Assembly (NCBI RefSeq): GCF_036014175.1 | Contig: NZ_CP107917.1 | Location: 6,262,001 to 6,326,000, forward strand | Reading direction: 5' to 3' | Origin: Streptomyces sp. NBC_00443 | GTDB taxonomy: Bacteria > Actinomycetota > Actinomycetes > Streptomycetales > Streptomycetaceae | Length of the DNA stretch: 64,000 nucleotides | Shown: piece after piece, positions 51,132 through 58,614 of the stretch | Layout of the letters: the number at the start of each line of letters is the position of its first letter | Position numbering within the stretch: the stretch's first letter is position 1 | Made by a program: the position numbers and the translations under genes | The notes under the pieces: generated by a model | The model's input: the letters and a program-made list of their open reading frames with translations, nothing else | Database searches by the model: none | What the model was told of the DNA's origin: nothing

Positions 51132-51484
51132 CCTGGCTGGACCTCCTCGTCGGCTTCGTTGACGTGGTGGAGACGGTGAGCGCCACCGGGGACGTGTGGG
51201 GGCCTGCGCTGCTCGGCGCGGGCCTCGCCGTCGGCGGCTGGCGGATGCGCCCCGGGGGCGGACGGCACCGGACGCCGTCCGCCCCGTGGACGGCTGCGCG
51301 GACGGCGGGGCGGACGGTCGTGGGGACCGTCCGTGTCACCGCGTCCGCCCTCGTCCGCCCCCGGCCGGACGGACCCCCGTCCACCCCGGACGCATGCCCT
51401 GTGACCAGCGCGGACGGTCGTCCGGTCGTATCCGCGGACGGTCGTCCGCCCCTGGGCGGACGTGAGGACGGAGGTGGCCTGTGA
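51128..51484 (+). CDS. membrane-start hypothetical protein with DNA-level repeats
   Basis: 118 residues. A hydrophobic N-terminal half ('MTWLDLLVGFVDVVETV', 'LLGAGLAVGGW') and a low-complexity C-terminal half in which GCGGACGGTCGTCCG occurs twice (51410-51424, 51434-51448), giving 'SADGRPVVSADGRP'. Unknown role; precedes the WhiB-like gene and overlaps it by 4 bases. Confidence 0.5.
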   Translation: MTWLDLLVGFVDVVETVSATGDVWGPALLGAGLAVGGWRMRPGGGRHRTPSAPWTAARTAGRTVVGTVRVTASALVRPRPDGPPSTPDACPVTSADGRPVVSADGRPPLGGREDGGGL

Positions 51485-51822
51485 CCGAGAACTCTGTGTT
51501 CCGCCGGCGTCCCAACCATGCGCCCGACACCCTCGCGCGCCCGGACCACTGGGGGAAGTACGCGCCATGCCGCAGGGCCCCGAGGGAGATCTTTTTCCCG
51601 GAGGACTTCGCCGGGGCGGAGGCCGTCCTCGTCGCCGAGGAGGCCAAGGGGTACTGCCGGCAGTGCCCGGCCCTGGACGACTGCCTCGCGGAGGCGATGC
51701 AGCGGCCCGAGCGGTTCGGGGTGTGGGGCGGGACGACCGCCCCCGAGCGCCGCGCCCTCGCGCGCCGCCAGCGCGAGGAGGCGAAGCGTGCCGAGGCGCA
51801 AGTCGTCACGGAAGCGGCCTGA
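51481..51822 (+). CDS. WhiB-like iron-sulfur transcription factor
   Basis: 113 residues. Four cysteines Cys30, Cys59, Cys62, Cys68 ('YCRQCPALDDCLAEA') bind a [4Fe-4S] cluster; 'GVWGGTTAPERRALARRQRE' is the WhiB turn and basic tail. Wbl proteins bind the housekeeping sigma factor region 4 and redirect transcription; phage-borne members can inhibit host WhiB2-type activity. GTG at 51481. Confidence 0.9.
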   Translation: MTENSVFRRRPNHAPDTLARPDHWGKYAPCRRAPREIFFPEDFAGAEAVLVAEEAKGYCRQCPALDDCLAEAMQRPERFGVWGGTTAPERRALARRQREEAKRAEAQVVTEAA

Positions 51823-52027
51823 GTGGACGCGGGGCGCCCTCCTCGACTGGACCACCGGCCCGCACTGGGACTACGACCGCGCGCGGCCGTGCCGGTACTG
51901 CGACGGCCTGACGCAGCTCCGCGACAGCGACAAGAAGCCAGCGCACAAGGTGTGCGCGGAGGCGGCCCTCGACCAGCAGGCCGAGGACGCAGCAGCCGCC
52001 TACTACCAGCAGGAGGACCGCCGATGA
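51788..52027 (+). CDS. small zinc-ribbon-like protein
   Basis: 79 residues. 'RPCRYCDGLTQLRDSDKKPA' with a later 'HKVCAE' suggests a CxxC-x-HxxC metal site. GTG at 51788 follows GAGGAGG but lies inside the whiB end (35-base overlap); there is no later start in frame. Ends acidic. Unknown role. Confidence 0.55.
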   Translation: MPRRKSSRKRPEWTRGALLDWTTGPHWDYDRARPCRYCDGLTQLRDSDKKPAHKVCAEAALDQQAEDAAAAYYQQEDRR

Positions 52028-52257
52028 CGACCGCTGTACGCGACGGCCGCCGGGTGACCTACCGGCCGCGCATGACCCCGCAGGACCGCAAGGCCGTCGC
52101 CGCGCGGATGCGCGAGGAGTACGAGGCAGGCAACAGCGTCCGCGGTGTGGCCGCCGGTCACGACCTGTCGTACGGCACGGCCTACCGGTGGCTCCTCGCG
52201 GCCGGGACGCAGATGCGCGACCGCGCCGGCCGACTGCCCGCACCTCCCACCACCTGA
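52024..52257 (+). CDS. helix-turn-helix protein
   Basis: 77 residues. 'RMREEYEAGNSVRGVAAGHD' then 'LSYGTAYRWLLAAGTQMRDR' is a resolvase-type HTH common in small actinomycete regulators. ATG overlaps the previous stop. Likely DNA-binding. Confidence 0.7.
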   Translation: MTTAVRDGRRVTYRPRMTPQDRKAVAARMREEYEAGNSVRGVAAGHDLSYGTAYRWLLAAGTQMRDRAGRLPAPPTT

Positions 52258-52267
52258 AAGGCACCCG

Positions 52268-52651
52268 ATGCTGAAGCACAACCGGCGGCCCAATCCGCTG
52301 ATGATCCTCGCGCTCCTGGCCGTGGTCGTGTTCCTCGTCCTCGCGGCGTGCGTCCGCGTCGACGGCGACGAGGAGGACGACTGCGACGACGTAGGGCTGT
52401 CGGCCGTCGAGGCGCCGGCATCGTCCCGGCCGCGCCCGGCCGTGCCCCCGGCGAAGCCCGCGGCGCCCCCGGCGAAGCCCGTGAAGCCCGCGGACCGGCC
52501 GCGGGTCTCGGTCAGCAAGGCCCCGGCCGCCTCGACCGCACCGAGGAGGACCCCGTCCCCGGTCGCGACGACGACCTCGTCCCGCCCCGGGCACCGGCCC
52601 GCGCACGGCCACGGTCACGGGGACCTCGACCTCGACCTCTGCGACGACTGA
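52268..52651 (+). CDS. lipoprotein-like or membrane-anchored Pro-rich protein
   Basis: 127 residues. Membrane segment (12-28, 'MILALLAVVVFLVLAAC') ending in a lipobox-like LAAC, an acidic patch, a Pro/Ala/Lys repeat ('VPPAKPAAPPAKPVKPADRP') and a His/Asp tail 'HGHGHGDLDLDLCDD'. The protein would be on the outer face. Unknown role. Confidence 0.6.
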   Translation: MLKHNRRPNPLMILALLAVVVFLVLAACVRVDGDEEDDCDDVGLSAVEAPASSRPRPAVPPAKPAAPPAKPVKPADRPRVSVSKAPAASTAPRRTPSPVATTTSSRPGHRPAHGHGHGDLDLDLCDD

Positions 52652-52665
52652 AGGAGACCGGCCTC

Positions 52666-52815
52666 ATGACCTGGCCCCGGTTCTGGTGGGGCGTGGTCGG
52701 CGGAGCAGCCGCCGGCGGCGTCACCTACGCGATCGAGCCCGTACGCCCATGGTGGCCGGTCGTCGCCCTCGTCGTGTTCGCCCTGATCTGGCTTGGCGAG
52801 TACGTCGGCGACTGA
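52666..52815 (+). CDS. 49-residue two-span membrane protein
   Basis: 'WWGVVGGAAAGGVTYAI' and 'WWPVVALVVFALIWLGEYV' form two short helices. GGAG sits 9 bases before ATG. It has holin-like size, but its place in the early region makes that only one possibility. Confidence 0.6.
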   Translation: MTWPRFWWGVVGGAAAGGVTYAIEPVRPWWPVVALVVFALIWLGEYVGD

Positions 52816-52831
52816 CCCCCATGCCGCGCGC

Positions 52832-52861
52832 GTCCGGGCGATTCCCCCATGGCGCCCGGAC
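52832..52861. other. intercistronic hairpin H1
   Basis: GTCCGGGCG (52832-52840) pairs with 52853-52861, loop of 12, in the 95-bp gap between two rightward genes. Confidence 0.6.
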
Positions 52862-52910
52862 CCGCGCCCCTCTCGTCCCCACACCCCGGGCGTCCGGAAG
52901 GAGATGACCG

Positions 52911-53213
52911 ATGCCCCGCCCCTCGTACTGCCGCGCCTGCGGTGCCGCGATCCGCTGGACGGTCACGGAGAACCGCAAGCGGCTCGCCGTCGACCTGACC
53001 CCGGACCCGAGCGGGAACACCGCCGTCAGCCGCGACGGCCGCGGCGTGTGGCTGTCGCGCCGGCCGACGGAGGAACTGCCCGTCGCCCCCTACGAGCGGC
53101 TCCACAAACCCCACGTCGCCACCTGTCGGCCGCCCGAGCCCGAGCAGACCGCGTGCCTCGGCCTCATCCGCCTCGACGACCGGCGCCAGGCGCAGGACGG
53201 CGGTCGCGCGTGA
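52911..53213 (+). CDS. zinc-ribbon-like protein
   Basis: 100 residues. 'YCRACGAAIRWTVTENRKRL' at the start and 'HKPHVATC' at about 65-72 form a four-ligand metal site, of a type known in actinophage proteins. GGAAGGAG precedes ATG. Probably nucleic-acid binding. Confidence 0.65.
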   Translation: MPRPSYCRACGAAIRWTVTENRKRLAVDLTPDPSGNTAVSRDGRGVWLSRRPTEELPVAPYERLHKPHVATCRPPEPEQTACLGLIRLDDRRQAQDGGRA

Positions 53214-53437
53214 ACCCTGGCACCCTGCCCCCGGTCGGCCGCTGCGCCCTGTGCGGCCACGGCAAGCACCTCAGCTCCCACCGGTCGACCCGCGACGGCC
53301 TCATCCGGAACGTGTGCACCTCGTGCTACTCGGCTGCGACCCTCGCCGAGGAGGCCGGCCACCCGGTCGACTGGCACCAGGCCGTGACCACCGGCAGCGA
53401 CGACGACCTCCTCCGCTGGCTCAGGGGCGACCGGTGA
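53210..53437 (+). CDS. zinc-ribbon-like protein
   Basis: 75 residues. 'CALCGHGKHLSSHRSTRDGL' and 'VCTSCY' give a classical CxxC-x(n)-CxxC ribbon. GTG overlaps the previous stop by 4 bases. Ends the rightward run before a terminator. Confidence 0.65.
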   Translation: MNPGTLPPVGRCALCGHGKHLSSHRSTRDGLIRNVCTSCYSAATLAEEAGHPVDWHQAVTTGSDDDLLRWLRGDR

Positions 53438-53459
53438 CCCGGGCACCGGCACACGAAAA

Positions 53460-53482
53460 GAGGGCGGCACACGGCCGCCCTC
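53460..53482 (-). terminator. terminator of the leftward two-gene operon
   Basis: Nine-bp stem GAGGGCGGC/GCCGCCCTC with a 5-base loop; the minus strand continues with TTTT. It lies 14 bp after the leftward stop and may also stop rightward transcripts. Confidence 0.82.
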
Positions 53483-53496
53483 CCTTTACCCGTGCG

Positions 53497-53985
53497 TCAG
53501 CCGAGACGCGCCGCCACGGCCCGCATGCGGGCGATCTCGGCGCGCTCGTCGTTGCTGACCGGGAACACCTCGTCGACCCCGGGAACGGGCGCCACGGGCC
53601 CGATCCGGCCGTCCTCGGTCCACAGCACCCCCGCCACTACGAGGAGGTCGAGGAGGTCCGCGCACGTGCGCACCGGGCCGCGGTCGTGCGCCGCGGCGTA
53701 CCGGTCGAGTGTGGCGGCCTGCTCCGCTTGCTCGTCGAGGTCGTACCAGCAGGAAACCGACCAGCGGTCGCCGTCGACCGGCTCCACGGGGAGGACGCGG
53801 CCGAGCTGGTCGCGCGTCACGGTCTCGCAGCGGCTCGCGATCGCGCCGAGGATCTGCATGCCGGCCGGGGGGAGGGCCCGCAACCAGCCGCCGGCCATGT
53901 GCTGACGAGCCATCTGGTCACTGACCTCGGGCGTCCACACGGTCAGCCGGGCCGGGTGCTGCGCCTCGTCGGGAGTGGTCGTCAT
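53497..53985 (-). CDS. unrecognised partner of a Phd-like antitoxin
   Basis: 162 residues, Streptomyces-restricted in appearance (it recalls DUF6042-type proteins, weakly). Helical: 'GWLRALPPAGMQILGAIASR', 'ETVTRDQLGRVLPVEPVDGD', 'TCADLLDLLVVAGVLWTEDG', 'VSNDERAEIARMRAVAARLG'. It starts 12 bp after the antitoxin-like gene, same strand, same operon, with its own terminator: a candidate toxin or other effector. No RelE, Doc, PIN or HicA motif is visible. Confidence 0.65.
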   Translation of the reverse strand: MTTTPDEAQHPARLTVWTPEVSDQMARQHMAGGWLRALPPAGMQILGAIASRCETVTRDQLGRVLPVEPVDGDRWSVSCWYDLDEQAEQAATLDRYAAAHDRGPVRTCADLLDLLVVAGVLWTEDGRIGPVAPVPGVDEVFPVSNDERAEIARMRAVAARLG

Positions 53986-53997
53986 GGTGCTCCTGCC

Positions 53998-54207
53998 CTA
54001 TTCAGCCGGGGTGTCCCCGGACTTCTTCCGTGCCTCGACGATGCCCTCCGCGTCCGGCACCGGAACGATCGCAGCGAGGCGCCGGCCGCGGCTGGTCACC
54101 CACGTGACCCGGCCCCGGACCGCCACCTCGTTCACGACGTCGCTGAGCGACGCACGCAGTTCCCGGATGCCGATCTCGGTCGTCTCGTCGCTTGTGTTCG
54201 CAGGCAT
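53998..54207 (-). CDS. Phd/YefM-like antitoxin
   Basis: 69 residues. 'IGIRELRASLSDVVNEVAVR' followed by 'RVTWVTSRGRRLAAIVPVPD' is the complete Phd/YefM N-terminal DNA-binding fold; the C-terminal toxin-binding tail ('AEGIVEARKKSGDTPAE') is short. ATG at 54207 is chosen because upstream codons run through the operator. Members repress their own operon; palindromes lie just upstream. Confidence 0.82.
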   Translation of the reverse strand: MPANTSDETTEIGIRELRASLSDVVNEVAVRGRVTWVTSRGRRLAAIVPVPDAEGIVEARKKSGDTPAE

Positions 54208-54224
54208 ACGCGGATGGTAGCTGG

Positions 54225-54264
54225 TGTACACGCGACGTGTACAGCAGAGTACGCTAGTGTACAC
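54225..54264. promoter_or_regulatory. TGTACA operator cluster
   Basis: TGTACACG and its complement (54225-54232, 54236-54243) form a perfect 8-bp dyad with a 3-base spacer; a third GTGTACAC palindrome is at 54257-54264. Located 18 bp upstream of the antitoxin start, it fits autoregulation by the Phd-like protein and may also affect the rightward initiator gene. Confidence 0.7.
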
Positions 54265-54338
54265 ATCGCCGGTTACGGAACGGGATTCCACCGTGACTGT
54301 CAGTTCGAAACAGCCCAAGCACGACGAGGAGCCGCCAG

Positions 54339-55550
54339 GTGACCACCGAGGAGCAGGCAGGGAAGCCGCCGCACGGCATTCACCTCTTCCGTAACCGTCT
54401 GTTCTGGCGGTGGTCGGACGAGTTGCCCCGGCCGCTGCGCGAGGGCTTCGTGAAGGTGCTGCACGCCTTCGGCGCCGGGGCGAACGAGTCCGGCCGGATG
54501 GTGTTCTGGGACGGCCGGATCATCACGTTGAAGGAGATCGCCCGCGCGGCCTGCGTCGACCCGAAGGACGCACGCCGGTACATCAACGCCGCCATGGCGG
54601 CCGGGGTCGTCACGGTGTCTGGCGAGCGTAAGAAGGGATACACCCCGGTCTACGCGGCCGTCGTGACCGATACGCCGAACTGGGCCGCCGCGGTCGAGGT
54701 GCTGAAGGCGACGAAGGCCGAGCCGAAGCGCCGCACCCCGAGGGTCTGGGAGGGCCAGGGAACGGGGGATGCACCCGCTTCCCCCCTCCAGGGTGAAAGG
54801 GGGGATGCACCCCTTTCGGAGAACGGGGGATGCACCCCCCAGGGAAAGGGGGATGCACCCTCTACATCCCAAGGGTTCCCAAGCAACTACCCCAAGACTT
54901 CTCGTGGTGACGGCCGTCAGGCCTCTACCGGTAGTGGGGGCTCGGGTGGTGGCGGCTCCGCCGCGCGGCGAGACGAGAGCGAGCAGGTTTCCAACAGCGC
55001 GATCGGTGCCGTGATCCGCGACCTCCCCCGTCGGCTGATGGACCGCCTTCCCGAGGACCAGCCGATCCCGGCAGCCATCGAGGGCGCGATCCGTACCGAG
55101 CTGGCGAGGGGCCTGTCCCCGGCACAGCTGGTGACCCGGGCGAAGCGGCGCTATCTCGAGTTCGGGATCGAGCGGGACATCGAGTCCGCCGAGGGCGAGG
55201 GTGTCCGGACCCCGGTCGGTGCGCTGATCTCGCTGGTGCGGGCCGGGCGGTGCACGAGCCCCCGATGTGACGACGGCACGGACCTCGACACGGGCGAGGA
55301 GTGCCGGACCTGCGAGCGCGACCGGGAGGACCGCCGCCCGGCGCCGCAGGAGCCAGTGCAGGGCGCGTTCCCGGTGTCGGTGCCCTCGGCTCCCGTGCCC
55401 GCCCCGGTGCCCACCCCTCGCGGCCGTCTGGTGCCGCACGACTGCGCTAACCGCGTGTGTCCCAACAGCTTCCCCGCGCCCGCTGGTGCCCCGGCCGGGC
55501 TGTGCCCCGAGTGCCGCGAGGACGAGACCGAGAAAGCGAGCAACCAGTGA
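54339..55550 (+). CDS. replication initiator-like HTH protein
   Basis: 403 residues. The N-terminal 110 residues form a winged helix ('LFRNRLFWRWSDELPRPLRE', 'ITLKEIARAACVDPKDARRY', 'INAAMAAGVVTVSGERKKGY'), then a disordered Gly/Ser linker encoded by the iteron region, then a helical domain ('AIGAVIRDLPRRLMDRLPED', 'LARGLSPAQLVTRAKRRYLE') and a C-terminal zinc ribbon ('CANRVCPN', 'CPECRE'). Lambda O has the same plan, with its origin iterons inside the gene. It is the first rightward gene past the antitoxin operon. GTG at 54339. Confidence 0.75.
   Translation: MTTEEQAGKPPHGIHLFRNRLFWRWSDELPRPLREGFVKVLHAFGAGANESGRMVFWDGRIITLKEIARAACVDPKDARRYINAAMAAGVVTVSGERKKGYTPVYAAVVTDTPNWAAAVEVLKATKAEPKRRTPRVWEGQGTGDAPASPLQGERGDAPLSENGGCTPQGKGDAPSTSQGFPSNYPKTSRGDGRQASTGSGGSGGGGSAARRDESEQVSNSAIGAVIRDLPRRLMDRLPEDQPIPAAIEGAIRTELARGLSPAQLVTRAKRRYLEFGIERDIESAEGEGVRTPVGALISLVRAGRCTSPRCDDGTDLDTGEECRTCERDREDRRPAPQEPVQGAFPVSVPSAPVPAPVPTPRGRLVPHDCANRVCPNSFPAPAGAPAGLCPECREDETEKASNQ
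54764..54860. repeat. iteron array, candidate replication origin
   Basis: GGGGGATGCACCC occurs four times on the plus strand at 54764-54776, 54800-54812, 54825-54837 and 54848-54860 (steps of 36, 25 and 23 bp), within the initiator-like gene. Each copy is followed by C-rich sequence; a relatively AT-rich stretch follows at about 54862-54905. Confidence 0.8.
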
Positions 55551-55933
55551 GAGACCGACTGCCCTTGACCGACCCGGCGACTGGTCTGAGCCGCGGTGCG
55601 ATCCGGCACCCGAACGGCACCCCGCCGCAGGTGCTCGGCTGCCGCTGGTGCGGGGAGTTCCACGTCGGCTCGTCCGGGTGGGCCCGATCCGTCGACTGGC
55701 ACCAGTGGACCGCCCCGACGGAGGCGCAGGTCGAGGCCCGCCGGGCAGCCCGGGGGATCGCCGAGGAGCCCGTCCCGGCCGAGACCGAGCGCACGGTGTG
55801 CGGCGCGATGACCCACAACTCCGTGGGCTCTGAGCGGTTTTGCGAGAACGAGGACCCGCTCCACACCGAGGACCACGACGACGGCGACGGCTACACCTGG
55901 CCCGTCGAGGACTGGGAGCGCGAGGCCGCGTGA
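55547..55933 (+). CDS. hypothetical protein with CxxC
   Basis: 128 residues. 'VLGCRWCGEFHVGSSGWARS' and later 'CGAMTHN', 'FCENEDPLHTEDHDDGDGY' suggest a metal-binding N-terminal half and an acidic tail. GTG overlaps the initiator stop by 4 bases. Not recognised. Confidence 0.6.
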   Translation: MRDRLPLTDPATGLSRGAIRHPNGTPPQVLGCRWCGEFHVGSSGWARSVDWHQWTAPTEAQVEARRAARGIAEEPVPAETERTVCGAMTHNSVGSERFCENEDPLHTEDHDDGDGYTWPVEDWEREAA

Positions 55934-56163
55934 GCGACACGACCGAGCCCGAGCCCCGCCGGGTCCAGCTGGAGGCCGGCCGGGTCGACGAGATCCGGCT
56001 CCTCGCCTCCCGGCTCGGCGGCCGGCCGGACCCGGACGAGGTGCCCCGCCTCCTCGCCGACGCCCGCACCGCCCTCGTCGACCTCCTCGCCGACCGCGAC
56101 GACCTCGTCCGCGCCAACGCCGAGGCAGGCGCCGAGCTCTCGGCCTGGACCGGCGCCATCTGA
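55930..56163 (+). CDS. small helical hypothetical protein
   Basis: 77 residues, acidic, mostly helical ('EVPRLLADARTALVDLLADR'). GTG overlaps the previous stop. Unknown role. Confidence 0.55.
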   Translation: MSDTTEPEPRRVQLEAGRVDEIRLLASRLGGRPDPDEVPRLLADARTALVDLLADRDDLVRANAEAGAELSAWTGAI

Positions 56164-56169
56164 AGACTT

Positions 56170-56192
56170 CCGGCCCCCGCCCCGGGGGCCGG
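56170..56192. other. intercistronic hairpin H2
   Basis: CCGGCCCCC (56170-56178) pairs with 56184-56192, 5-base loop, between two rightward genes. Confidence 0.7.
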
Positions 56193-56215
56193 TCCTCCCG
56201 AACCGAAGGAGCGTC

Positions 56216-56536
56216 ATGCCCGACCAAATCCTCAGCACCTCGGCCGGCCCGGTCACCGTGACCGCCACCGAGCCCGTTCCGGGCCTGCACGTCTACGAGA
56301 TCCCGGAGCACGTCAACGTGCTGTCGCCGCTGCGCTGGATCCTCGCCCACCACGAAGGCCGCGCCCTGGCCTCGTTCGAGACCAAGGAGGCCGCCAACGG
56401 CGCCGCCGAGAAGGTCGCCCCGCTCGTGGACTGGACGCGCAACGCGATGACCGTCGCGAACCTCCTCGGCCCCAGCGGCGCGGAGCAACTGCTTGCCCTC
56501 CTCGCCGAGGTCGGCGGACAGCACCCCAACGCCTGA
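56216..56536 (+). CDS. hypothetical protein
   Basis: 106 residues, not recognised. 'HVNVLSPLRWILAHHEGRAL' and 'VAPLVDWTRNAMTVANLLGP' are helical. GAAGGAG precedes ATG. Confidence 0.6.
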   Translation: MPDQILSTSAGPVTVTATEPVPGLHVYEIPEHVNVLSPLRWILAHHEGRALASFETKEAANGAAEKVAPLVDWTRNAMTVANLLGPSGAEQLLALLAEVGGQHPNA

Positions 56537-56543
56537 CCACCGC

Positions 56544-56559
56544 GCCCCCGCCCGGGGGC
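56544..56559. other. intercistronic hairpin H3
   Basis: GCCCCC (56544-56549) with GGGGGC (56554-56559), 4-base loop, in a 50-bp gap. Confidence 0.5.
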
Positions 56560-56586
56560 TGGACCACACCCGAGAGGACACACGCC

Positions 56587-57852
56587 GTGCAGTTCACCAC
56601 CGCCGACGACTTCCGCAGCTTCCTGCGTCTGTGCATCGACCCCGGCCCCGGCCGGGACAAGCGGACCCCGACCCGCCTCGTCGAGGCCCTGCCCGACCCG
56701 TACGCGGCGGCGCTGAAGGAGTTCGCCCCGCCCTACCTCAGCGCGTTCGGACGCACCGCCGCCGAGCTCACCGCCCGCGCCGAGGACATGCGCCACGCCT
56801 ACGCCGCAACCGTCCTCGCATGGATCCGCGACGAGGAGCCCAGCGACCGCCTCCTCGGCCTCGCCACCGAGGCCACCGAGCACGCCCGCTCCTGCTGCTG
56901 GTGCACCCGGAACGGCGTGCTGTCCGCGACGTGCGAGGACGGCCGGCGCCTGGCTGCCGCGCTCCTCGCCCCCGCCGAGACACCGGCGGCCCCGGCCGAC
57001 GAGGAGGAGACGCCCTGCGCTCACGAGTCGTGGGACGTCACCAGCGAGTACCGCGACGCCAAGACGGACGAGTGGGTCCAGGCCCGCCGCTGCAACGACT
57101 GTCCCGAGCGCCTGGACGACCTCCGCACGACGAACCCTCACTTCGAGGACCACCGCGAGACGGCGGCCGCCGAGCTCGGTCACGCCACCGTGGACGAGAC
57201 CGCCGCGGCGTACGTCGCCGCCGTCCCCGAGGCCGACCAGCCGACCGACGACGAGGAGCGGCCGGCGCTCCCGCCCGCGCTGCCGTGGCTGTCGGTGCTG
57301 CGGGGCGAGGAGTTCGGCAACCTCCTCGGGGAGATCGCCCTCGCCATGCACAAGGGCAACGCCCCGCGCGACGGTGAGAGCACCGACGAGCGGCACCGCC
57401 GCACCGTCGGCTACGTCGCCGACGTCCTCGCCGGGTGGCGCGACGCGATGGAGCACCGCCGGCCGACGACGTACGTGACCAACGACGGCCGGGCCTGGAC
57501 CTACCAGGGCGAGCACCACGCGAACGAGGGCGCGGCCCTGTACGAGTCGCCGACCAGCCCGAAGGCGTACAGCGTCCTGGAGCTGACCGGCATGTACCGG
57601 TGGGTCGCCGCCATCGAGGGCGGGAAGCTCGGCGACGGCGAGACGGTGACGGCCCCGTTCGACGACTACGCCCGCACCTGCCGCGTGGCCGGGCTCACCC
57701 CGTTCACCAACATCCCCATCCGCGGCGGCAGCACCGGCACCGTTCACGCGGCCGTGCACATCGCGCTGAGCCCTGACCTCGAACTGAGCACGGAGGCCGT
57801 CGACGCGGTCCGCACCGCCGTCTGCGACGGCCTCGCCGTCCGCGAGGACTGA
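56587..57852 (+). CDS. large hypothetical protein with cysteine clusters
   Basis: 421 residues, not recognised. 'SCCWCTRNGVLSATCEDGRR' near 101-120, then 'CAHESWDVTSEYRDAKTDEW' with 'RRCNDCPERLDDL' near 150-180, the latter like a zinc ribbon. The second half has 'GNLLGEIALAMHKGNAPRDG' and 'TVGYVADVLAGWRDAMEHRR'. GTG at 56587 follows GAGAGG. Confidence 0.6.
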   Translation: MQFTTADDFRSFLRLCIDPGPGRDKRTPTRLVEALPDPYAAALKEFAPPYLSAFGRTAAELTARAEDMRHAYAATVLAWIRDEEPSDRLLGLATEATEHARSCCWCTRNGVLSATCEDGRRLAAALLAPAETPAAPADEEETPCAHESWDVTSEYRDAKTDEWVQARRCNDCPERLDDLRTTNPHFEDHRETAAAELGHATVDETAAAYVAAVPEADQPTDDEERPALPPALPWLSVLRGEEFGNLLGEIALAMHKGNAPRDGESTDERHRRTVGYVADVLAGWRDAMEHRRPTTYVTNDGRAWTYQGEHHANEGAALYESPTSPKAYSVLELTGMYRWVAAIEGGKLGDGETVTAPFDDYARTCRVAGLTPFTNIPIRGGSTGTVHAAVHIALSPDLELSTEAVDAVRTAVCDGLAVRED

Positions 57853-57866
57853 CCATGCCCCGCACC

Positions 57867-57893
57867 GCCCGCCCCGCCGGTACCGGGGCGGGC
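57867..57893. other. intercistronic hairpin H4
   Basis: GCCCGCCCCG (57867-57876) with 57884-57893, 7-base loop. It helps place the next gene start at 57924 rather than 57855. Confidence 0.65.
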
Positions 57894-57923
57894 CCCGTCC
57901 ACCGAGCACCTGGAGCCCTGCTG

Positions 57924-58406
57924 ATGACCGCCATCCTGACCGCCCCCGAGCGGATCGCCCTCACACCGAGCAGCGACAACACCCCCGTCGCCCGCGCCAT
58001 CGTCCAGAGCATCGCCGCCGACCACGACCCCGAGCACTACCTGTGGATCGTGCTCCACCGGCCCGACGGCGGCGCGAACCTCTGGCACGCCTGGACCGAC
58101 GGCGGCCGGCCCCTCGGCGACGAGGTGGACCGCGTCGCCCTCGCCGCCGGGATGGACGCCGCGGACTGGCTCCACATCGGAGACCTCAACTGCACCCGCT
58201 CAACCCGGGGCCGCATCACCGTCGAGGCGTACGCGCTGCGCCCGGTCCTCGCCGACGTCGAGAGCGGCGTCCGCTGCGACGACGACCGCCGCGCCGGCGT
58301 TCAGCGCGTCGTCGACCGGGCGGCCGAGGAGACCGGCCACCCCACCCGGCCGGGCGTCCCGCGCTGGCTCGGCATGGGCCCGGCCCTGATCGCCCGACGC
58401 CCCTGA
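57924..58406 (+). CDS. hypothetical protein
   Basis: 160 residues: 'VARAIVQSIAADHDPEHYLW', 'DEVDRVALAAGMDAADWLHI'. The frame is open back to ATG 57855, but that leader would be encoded by a hairpin like those in the other gaps, and CTGGAG stands 8 bases before ATG 57924. Not recognised. Confidence 0.6.
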   Translation: MTAILTAPERIALTPSSDNTPVARAIVQSIAADHDPEHYLWIVLHRPDGGANLWHAWTDGGRPLGDEVDRVALAAGMDAADWLHIGDLNCTRSTRGRITVEAYALRPVLADVESGVRCDDDRRAGVQRVVDRAAEETGHPTRPGVPRWLGMGPALIARRP

Positions 58407-58416
58407 CCACACAGCA

Positions 58417-58451
58417 CGAGCGGCGCCTTCCCGGTACGGAGGCGCCGCTCG
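58417..58451. other. intercistronic hairpin H5
   Basis: CGAGCGGCGCC (58417-58427) with 58441-58451, 13-base loop, 11 bp perfect stem. Confidence 0.65.
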
Positions 58452-58485
58452 CGCGGCAGACCCTACCCGCACCCGGAGGTGTTGC

Positions 58486-58614
58486 ATGATCCTCGGCCTC
58501 GACGACTCGGCCGCCCTCGCCCTGATCGGCGTGCTCTTCCTGCCGATCGAGATGCCGATCGTCTACTTCTGCACCCGCCGCGCCATCCGCGCATGGCGGA
58601 GGTGGGCCCAGTGA
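58486..58614 (+). CDS. 42-residue membrane protein
   Basis: 'LALIGVLFLPIEMPIVYFC' is one membrane helix; Arg/Trp-rich tail. GGAGG precedes ATG and its stop overlaps the next GTG. Unknown role. Confidence 0.55.
   Translation: MILGLDDSAALALIGVLFLPIEMPIVYFCTRRAIRAWRRWAQ

Noticed and set aside
54300..56159. 619-codon leftward frame
   Set aside because: Antisense to the initiator-like gene and its followers, Arg/Pro/Ser-rich.
57855..57923. N-terminal extension of the 57924 gene
   Set aside because: Encoded by a hairpin like those in other gaps; ribosome site and hydrophobic pattern favour 57924.
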